DNA from: Rubritepida sp. | Lineage (GTDB): Bacteria; Pseudomonadota; Alphaproteobacteria; Acetobacterales; Acetobacteraceae | Length of the DNA: 8,453 bases | Direction of reading: 5' to 3' | Assembly: GCA_028291485.1 (NCBI GenBank) | Contig: JAQGHZ010000072.1 | Span: forward strand, 1 to 8,453 | In this document: piece after piece, positions 1-4,365 of the stretch | How positions within the stretch are numbered: position 1 is the stretch's first letter | Layout: each line of letters starts with the position of its first letter | The notes under the pieces: model-generated | The model's database searches: none | What the model was told of the DNA's origin: nothing | Seen by the model: only the letters and a program-made list of their open reading frames with translations | Position numbers and translations under genes: made by a program

Positions 1-91
1 GGCACGATGCAGGAACCGCGCTCCGGATGGGAGGGGTTTCGTTGCGCGGAGGGAGGACGCATCCTTCCGCCTCCACAGGAGGCGACACCCC
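1..91 (+). other. 5' leader region of the deacylase operon (non-coding)
   Basis: These bases precede the deacylase gene. I see no convincing -35/-10 promoter pair. A second stem lies just upstream of the Shine-Dalgarno hairpin: GCGGA (46-50) with TCCGC (66-70) and AGGA (54-57) with TCCT (62-65), separated by a GGG bulge. It overlaps the Shine-Dalgarno hairpin by two bases (69-70). The region upstream of position 1 is not visible, so the promoter may lie outside the window. An ATG-initiated frame that starts at 7 and runs into the deacylase gene looks like an out-of-frame shadow. Confidence 0.4.
77..82 (+). promoter_or_regulatory. Strong Shine-Dalgarno of the deacylase gene, inside a small hairpin
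   Basis: AGGAGG sits 9 nt before the ATG at 92 and decides the start. It is almost wholly contained in a perfect 6-bp inverted repeat: GCCTCC (69-74), loop ACA, GGAGGC (78-83). The ribosome-binding site could therefore be partly masked in the folded mRNA. The pairing is seen in the sequence; an effect on translation is inference. Confidence 0.7.
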
Positions 92-1546
92 ATGGCCCTG
101 CGCTGCGACCTGATCATCCGCGACGCCACCCTCATCGACGGCACCGGCGCACCGCGCCGCCGCGGCGATATCGGGGTGAAGGGCGACCGGATCGCGGCGG
201 TGGGCGACCTCTCGGCCATGAGCGCGGATCGCGAGGTCATGGCCGAGGGCCGCGTCGTCGCGCCCGGCTTCATCGACGCGCACACGCATGACGACCAGGC
301 GGTGCTCTGCGGCCCGGCCTGCATGCTGTGCCGCGTCTCGCAGGGCGTCACCACGGTCGTCATCGGCAATTGCGGGATCAGCATCGCCCCCGTGCCCATG
401 GCCGAGCGCCCGCCCGCGCCGATGGATGGCGTCTGCGCGCCGGAGTGGTGGATTTTCGACAGCTTCGCGGCCTTCGCGGATCGGCTGCGCACCACGCCCT
501 CCTCGGTGAACACCGTCGCGCTGATCGGCCATATGTCGCTGCGCGTCGGCGCCATGGGCCGCAACGACCTCGACCGTCCGGCGACGGACAAGGAGGCCGA
601 GCGCATGCGGAAGATGCTCGCCCAGTCGCTGGCCGAGGGCGCGTCCGGCTTCTCCACCGGCCTCTTCTATCCGCCGAGCAAGCATGCGCCGACCGACGAG
701 GTCATCGCCGTCGCCGAGGCGCTGCGCGGCACGGGCGGCCTCTACGTCACCCACATGCGCGACGAGGCGAACGGCGTGCTCGACAGCATCGAGGAGACGC
801 TGAAGATCGGCGCGGCCGTCGGCGCGCCCGTCGTCATCAGTCACCACAAATGCGCGCAGCCGGAGAATCACGGCCGCTCGGTCGAGACGCTGCCGCTGAT
901 CGAGAAGCTGTCGCAGAGCCATTCCGTGGCCTTCGACGTCTATCCCTACACGGCCTCCTCCACCTCGCTCGGCGTGCGCAAGCCGCGGCCGGACGTGCCT
1001 GTCATGGTGACCTATTCCGTGCCGCATCCGGAGATGGCGGGCCGGATGCTGAAGGACATCGCGGCGGAATGGGACGTGTCGCTGGAGGCGGCGGCCCAGC
1101 GGCTGATGCCCGGCGGCGGCGTCTTCCACAACATGGCCGAGGAGGACGTCCGGCGGATCATGGGGAACCGGCTCTCCATGATCGGCAGCGACGGCGGGCC
1201 GCTGGCAAAGCACCCCCATCCGCGCCTCTGGGGCACCTTTCCGCGCGTGCTGGGGCATTATTGCCGCGAGCTCGGAATCTTCGATCTCGAGACGGCCGTC
1301 CACAAGATGACGGGCCGCACGGCTGATGTCTTCGGGCTGGAGGGCCGCGGCACGTTGAAGGAAGGCGGCTTCGCCGACCTCGTGATGTTCGACGCCGCCA
1401 CGGTGAAGGACCGCGCCACCTTCACCGAGCCGCGCCAGGTGGCCGACGGCATCCTGGAGACCTGGGTGAACGGCCAGTCCGTCTACACCTACGAAGGCGG
1501 CGCAAGCGACACGCCGGCCGGGCGCCTGCTGCAACGCGCGGCGTGA
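92..1546 (+). CDS. N-acyl-D-amino-acid deacylase (D-aminoacylase), amidohydrolase superfamily
   Basis: A 484-aa cytoplasmic metal-dependent amidohydrolase with no signal peptide. Enzymes of this family hydrolyse N-acyl-D-amino acids to the free D-amino acid and a carboxylate. The expected zinc ligands are visible: H64 and H66 in IDAHTHDD, C94 in GNCG, H221 in THMRDE, H251 in SHHK and D367 in GSDGG. This set and its spacing match the Alcaligenes D-aminoacylase (HxH, bridging Cys, two His, one Asp; 483 aa). The segment HPHPRLWGTFPRVLGHY (374-390) is the family's substrate-binding region, and the C-terminal GFADLVMFD closes the beta-sandwich typical of amidohydrolases. The start is ATG at 92, chosen because AGGAGG lies 9 nt upstream. 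The gene overlaps the next gene by 4 bases. Assignment to the family is firm. Acyl and amino-acid preference (D-Glu, D-Asp or hydrophobic) cannot be read from sequence, and some relatives act on other N-acylated or cyclic amides. Confidence 0.93.
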   Translation: MALRCDLIIRDATLIDGTGAPRRRGDIGVKGDRIAAVGDLSAMSADREVMAEGRVVAPGFIDAHTHDDQAVLCGPACMLCRVSQGVTTVVIGNCGISIAPVPMAERPPAPMDGVCAPEWWIFDSFAAFADRLRTTPSSVNTVALIGHMSLRVGAMGRNDLDRPATDKEAERMRKMLAQSLAEGASGFSTGLFYPPSKHAPTDEVIAVAEALRGTGGLYVTHMRDEANGVLDSIEETLKIGAAVGAPVVISHHKCAQPENHGRSVETLPLIEKLSQSHSVAFDVYPYTASSTSLGVRKPRPDVPVMVTYSVPHPEMAGRMLKDIAAEWDVSLEAAAQRLMPGGGVFHNMAEEDVRRIMGNRLSMIGSDGGPLAKHPHPRLWGTFPRVLGHYCRELGIFDLETAVHKMTGRTADVFGLEGRGTLKEGGFADLVMFDAATVKDRATFTEPRQVADGILETWVNGQSVYTYEGGASDTPAGRLLQRAA

Positions 1547-2022
1547 CGCTGCGCCGCGTCGCGCTGCCGGAGGTTCCCGGCGGGTTGTGGCTGAGCGCCA
1601 TGCCGGGACGCACGGAGCCCTTGGACGACTTCCTCGCGGCGACGGCGTCCCTGCGCATCGGCCATCTTCTCTGCCTGGCCGGCGAGGCGGAGATCGCCGC
1701 CAGGTCGCCCGACTATGCCGCCTTGCTGGCGTCGGGCGACCGGCCCTGGAACTGGCACGCCCATCCCATCCAGGACTTCGGCATCCCCGGCGACGCGACG
1801 GATTTCGCCGCCTGCCTCGCGGAGGTCGCCGCACTTCTGCGTGACGGCGAGCGCATCGTCCTCCATTGCGCTGCCGGCATCGGGCGAACCGGCACCGCCG
1901 CGCAATGCCTCCTGCTGACGCTCGGGCTGGATCGGGCCGCGGCGGAGGAACGTGTCGCGACCGCCGGCTCGTCTCCCGAAACGCCGGAGCAGCGCGGCTT
2001 CGTGGATCGTTTCCGCGCCTAG
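1543..2022 (+). CDS. Dual-specificity / tyrosine phosphatase-like protein (Cys-based phosphatase)
   Basis: A 159-aa protein with the P-loop signature of Cys-dependent phosphatases, HCAAGIGRTG (108-117). C109 is the nucleophile and R115 the phosphate-binding arginine. The segment PIQDFGIPGD (75-84) supplies a candidate general acid (D78, less likely D84). ETPEQRGFV (146-154) resembles the glutamine loop of small dual-specificity phosphatases. The N-terminal GGLWLSAMPGR resembles the first strand of that fold. This supports the GTG start at 1543 over the internal ATG at 1600, although no good Shine-Dalgarno is present. The GTG overlaps the deacylase stop (GTGA), so translation is probably coupled to it. 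The real substrate is unknown: a phosphoprotein is the default guess, but related bacterial enzymes also act on phosphoinositides and other phosphomonoesters. Protein fold and catalytic chemistry are confident; biological role is not. Confidence 0.85.
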   Translation: MTLRRVALPEVPGGLWLSAMPGRTEPLDDFLAATASLRIGHLLCLAGEAEIAARSPDYAALLASGDRPWNWHAHPIQDFGIPGDATDFAACLAEVAALLRDGERIVLHCAAGIGRTGTAAQCLLLTLGLDRAAAEERVATAGSSPETPEQRGFVDRFRA

Positions 2023-2082
2023 CCCCTTATTTTCACGCGTGATTCAAACCTTCGGCACCTACGAGCCTTCGGTCATCACGAT
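2023..2082. other. Intergenic spacer between convergent operons, with imperfect hairpin
   Basis: Sixty bases separate the stop of the phosphatase gene from the stop of the oppositely directed channel gene. It holds the 10-bp palindrome TCACGCGTGA (2033-2042). An imperfect stem is also present: CGTGAT (2038-2043) with ATCACG (2075-2080), ACC (2048-2050) with GGT (2071-2073), and GGC (2054-2056) with GCC (2065-2067). Neither side of the stem has a T-run, so it is not a textbook intrinsic terminator. It may still act as a weak bidirectional transcript end, or termination may be Rho-dependent. Confidence 0.35.
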
Positions 2083-2778
2083 TCAATCCTTGTCCAGATC
2101 CGCGGGCCGATGGGCGATCTGCAGCGACACGAGCCAGCCCAGCACCACCGTCATGTAGATCTGGCCCAGCAGCGCCTCCAGCATCACCAGCGATCGCGCG
2201 ATGGGATGGAGGGGCGTGAGGTCGCCGAAGCCCACCGAGGTCAGCGTGATCACCGAGAGGTAGAAGAAGCGCACGCCATGCGGCGCGGTGGGCGAAGGGT
2301 CCGGGCCGAGGTTGAAGGCGCCGGGCGCCAGCCGCTCCGTCGCGTCGAAGAAGATCGCGAAGATGATCGCCGCCAGCAGGTATACGATCACCGCGCCCAT
2401 CAGGCGCCGCACCGTCATTCGCCCGTGGCTGAACACGCGCAAAAGCAGCCGCGCGCAGAGCAGGATGAGGAAGAGCGTGGCGACGGCCTCGGCGGCCATC
2501 GTCAGGGCGGAGGATCGCCCGGCGGCGGCGGCATAGGTCTCGATGCCGAAGAGCAGGAGGCCGAGGGCGACGATCGGCCGCGAGAGGCGCCCTTGCCCGC
2601 CCAGGGTGAGGACGCCGGAGAGGACGACCACCACCATCAGCATCCCGAGGAGTGGGCGGCGGATCAGCTCCATGTCGGCCAGCGGCGCCGAGGCGAATAT
2701 GAGCACCACCAGGGCGCCGAGCAGCAGCGGCAGGACGCGCTCGCCACGCGGGATCCGTGAGAGGATGGGGCTGTTCAT
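2083..2778 (-). CDS. Six-transmembrane ion channel protein, K+-channel-like (Ion_trans_2 pore)
   Basis: An inner-membrane protein of 231 aa from the preferred start. Hydrophobic segments lie at roughly 15-33, 43-60, 68-86, 92-113, 126-144 and 193-220. A re-entrant pore region between the last two contains TLTSVGFGDLTP (178-189). This filter, SVGFGD, is a variant of the K+-channel TVGYGD signature, so K+ conduction is the best guess. No regular arginine-every-third-residue S4 is visible, although the segment before helix five carries several arginines, so voltage sensing is unlikely. No cytoplasmic RCK or cyclic-nucleotide domain follows; the tail is short. I prefer the ATG at 2778 because AGGGA lies 9 nt upstream. 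The in-frame ATG at 2811 would add 11 residues but lacks a well-placed Shine-Dalgarno. The gene is last in the mutS-glnD-murJ series. Ion specificity and physiological role are not determinable here. Confidence 0.85.
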   Translation of the reverse strand: MNSPILSRIPRGERVLPLLLGALVVLIFASAPLADMELIRRPLLGMLMVVVVLSGVLTLGGQGRLSRPIVALGLLLFGIETYAAAAGRSSALTMAAEAVATLFLILLCARLLLRVFSHGRMTVRRLMGAVIVYLLAAIIFAIFFDATERLAPGAFNLGPDPSPTAPHGVRFFYLSVITLTSVGFGDLTPLHPIARSLVMLEALLGQIYMTVVLGWLVSLQIAHRPADLDKD

Positions 2779-2819
2779 GCGTAGCGATCCCTGCCGATTC
2801 GGGATCGCCATAGGAGCAT
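2775..2819 (-). CDS. Possible 14-codon leader ORF overlapping the channel start
   Basis: A tiny frame, MLLWRSRIGRDRYA, begins at ATG 2819. AGGG lies 5 nt upstream of it and overlaps the murJ stop codon (TAGGG). The glnD-murJ junction uses the same arrangement for the real murJ start. The frame ends in TGA, which overlaps the preferred channel start as ATGA (2778-2775). Its translation would carry ribosomes through the hairpin that masks the channel's Shine-Dalgarno. It contains codons unusual for such a GC-rich genome (CTA, two CGA, AGG), which may mean it is non-coding or is a deliberately slow leader. The peptide itself is unlikely to matter. The signals are visible, but the frame is short enough to arise by chance. 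Confidence 0.3.
   Translation of the reverse strand: MLLWRSRIGRDRYA
2784..2808 (-). promoter_or_regulatory. Perfect 8-bp inverted repeat masking the channel ribosome-binding site
   Basis: Read on the minus strand, GCGATCCC, a 9-nt loop and GGGATCGC form a perfect stem, extendable by one G-U pair. The AGGGA that would serve the channel start at 2778 lies in the 3' arm and the adjacent loop base. No T-run follows, so it is not an intrinsic terminator of murJ. It could be a translational gate for the channel gene, a processing site between murJ and channel mRNA, or an operator-like palindrome. These roles are inference. Confidence 0.5.
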
Positions 2820-2826
2820 GGTCGCC

Positions 2827-4356
2827 CTATCGGCGCAGGCTCTTCTTCAGCTCGCGCAGGTTCAGGCCGCCGCTGAGCTGCGCCACGAGGAAGTAACAGG
2901 CGCCGCCCACCGCGCAGACCAGGCCCAGCAGGGCGATGCCGATCAGCCCCGGGCCTGGCGCCAGCGCCCAGTTCAGCGCGGCCAGGACCAGGCCCATCAT
3001 CGCCGAGGCCAGGAAGAGCCGCGGTGCCACGCGGCGCAGCCGGTGGTCCCAGTGGAGCTGCCCGCGGCGCGACAGCAGCCAGGCCAGCAGGCCCGCGTTC
3101 ACCCAGGCCGAGATGCCGGTCGAAAGCGCTACGCCCACATGCTGCAGCGGCCCCATCAGCGCGAGGTTCAGCGCGAGGTTCAGCGCCACGCAGCCGATGC
3201 CGATCTTCACCGGCGTCGCCGTGTCGCCGCGGGCGAAGAAGCCGGGGACGAAGACCTTCACCAGCACGAAGGCCGGCAGGCCGAAGGCATAGGCGATCAG
3301 CGCGCGCGAGGTGAGCCGCGCCTCCTCGGCCCCGAAGGCGCCGCGCTGGAACAGCGCCTCCAGGATGGGCAGCGCCAGCACCGCCAGCGCGACGGCCGCC
3401 GGCACGGCGAGCGCGATGGAGATCTCGATGGCGCGGTTGATGCTGCGATGGGCCGAGAGCGGCTGGCCGGCATGGATCTGCCTGGCCAGCAGCGGCAGCA
3501 GCGCGGTGGCCACCGCCGCGCCGATCACGCCGAGCGGCAGCTGCGCCACGCGGTCCGCGTAGTAGAGGTAGGAGACCGAGCCCGAGGGCAGGAAGGACGC
3601 GATGATGACGTCGACCGCGAGGTTGAGCTGCGTCACGCCCGCGCCGATGAGACCCGGTCCCATCCGCCGCAGCACCAGCCGCACCTCGGGCGGCAGGGCC
3701 AGCGCGTGGAAGAGGTTCAGCGCCATGCCGGCCCGCGCGCTGGCCCACATCACGAGGCCGAGCTGCACCGCGCCGGAGATGGTGACGCCCCAGGCCAGCG
3801 CATGGGCGGGCGTCGCCACGAAGGGCGCGAGGGCGAAGAGCGCGATCATCGAGAGCAGGTTGAAGAAGATCGGCGCCGCCGCCGCCGCCGCGAACTTCCC
3901 CAGCCCGTTCAGTACCCCGCTGACCAGCGCCGTCAGGCAGATCAGCAGCAGATAGGGGAAGGTGATGCGCGTGAGCTCGATGGCCAGTGCGAATTTCGCC
4001 GGGTCGTCGCGGAAGCCGGGCGCCAGCGCCTGCATGAGCTGCGGCATGAAGACCAGGCCGAGGCCGGTCAGGATGGCGAGCCAGAGCGTCAGCAGCATCG
4101 CCATCCGCTCGGCCAGCGCCTTGGCCGCGGCCGGTCCGCGCTGCGTCAGCGCCTGAGCGAAGGCCGGCACGAAGGCGGCGTTGAAGGCGCCCTCGCCGAA
4201 GAGGCGGCGGAACAGGTTGGGCAGCTTCAGCGCGACGAAGAAGGCGTCGGCCATCGGCCCGGCGCCGAGCTTCGAGGCGATGAGCATATCCCGCAGAAAG
4301 CCAAGGACGCGGCTCGCCATGGTCCAGGCGCCGACGGTGGCGATGGAGCGGAACAC
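2827..4356 (-). CDS. murJ: Lipid II flippase MurJ (MviN family)
   Basis: A 509-aa polytopic inner-membrane protein of the MOP superfamily, nearly the same length as the E. coli protein (511 aa). MurJ moves lipid-linked peptidoglycan precursors across the cytoplasmic membrane. The N-terminus SRVLGFLRDMLIA (15-27), ADAFFVALKLPNLFRR (36-51) and EGAFNAAFVP (55-64) are family hallmarks. Residues matching functional E. coli positions are present: R16 (R18), R22 (R24), D37 (D39), R50 (R52) and R269 in YYADR (R270). RGAF (338-341) and FFARGDTATPVKIG (374-387) are also typical, and about 14 hydrophobic helices span the length. The start is GTG at 4356, 7 nt after the glnD stop, with AGGG overlapping that stop; the family N-terminus begins exactly there. 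A run of six alanines (156-161) comes from a GCC repeat. It is probably essential and co-transcribed with glnD. Confidence 0.97.
   Translation of the reverse strand: MFRSIATVGAWTMASRVLGFLRDMLIASKLGAGPMADAFFVALKLPNLFRRLFGEGAFNAAFVPAFAQALTQRGPAAAKALAERMAMLLTLWLAILTGLGLVFMPQLMQALAPGFRDDPAKFALAIELTRITFPYLLLICLTALVSGVLNGLGKFAAAAAAPIFFNLLSMIALFALAPFVATPAHALAWGVTISGAVQLGLVMWASARAGMALNLFHALALPPEVRLVLRRMGPGLIGAGVTQLNLAVDVIIASFLPSGSVSYLYYADRVAQLPLGVIGAAVATALLPLLARQIHAGQPLSAHRSINRAIEISIALAVPAAVALAVLALPILEALFQRGAFGAEEARLTSRALIAYAFGLPAFVLVKVFVPGFFARGDTATPVKIGIGCVALNLALNLALMGPLQHVGVALSTGISAWVNAGLLAWLLSRRGQLHWDHRLRRVAPRLFLASAMMGLVLAALNWALAPGPGLIGIALLGLVCAVGGACYFLVAQLSGGLNLRELKKSLRR
3875..3889. repeat. Five-unit GCC trinucleotide tract inside murJ
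   Basis: Five consecutive GCC units on the plus strand, followed by GCG, encode the alanine run at MurJ residues 156-161. Unit gain or loss would keep frame and only change alanine number. This is a short simple-sequence tract with no evident function. Confidence 0.6.
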
Positions 4357-4361
4357 GGAGG

Positions 4362-4365
4362 CCCT
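4362..4365 (-). promoter_or_regulatory. Shine-Dalgarno of murJ, overlapping the glnD stop
   Basis: AGGG begins inside the TAG stop of glnD and lies 5 nt before the GTG start of murJ. It supports the GTG start and suggests that ribosomes finishing glnD can reinitiate on murJ. Confidence 0.6.

Noticed and set aside
7..291. 94-aa plus-strand frame starting upstream of the deacylase
   Set aside because: It overlaps the deacylase out of frame, has no Shine-Dalgarno, and is strongly Arg/Pro/His-biased after the overlap begins.
328..1326. 332-aa plus-strand frame inside the deacylase gene
   Set aside because: It is out of frame with a gene whose zinc ligands are all present, and its composition is Arg/His-rich.
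2784..2808. The inverted repeat read as an intrinsic terminator of murJ
   Set aside because: No T-run follows the stem on the minus strand, and the channel start lies only a few bases beyond it.
2033..3748. 571-aa minus-strand frame overlapping murJ and the channel gene
   Set aside because: It runs in the wrong frame through two recognisable genes and is dominated by Arg, Gly, Ala and Pro.
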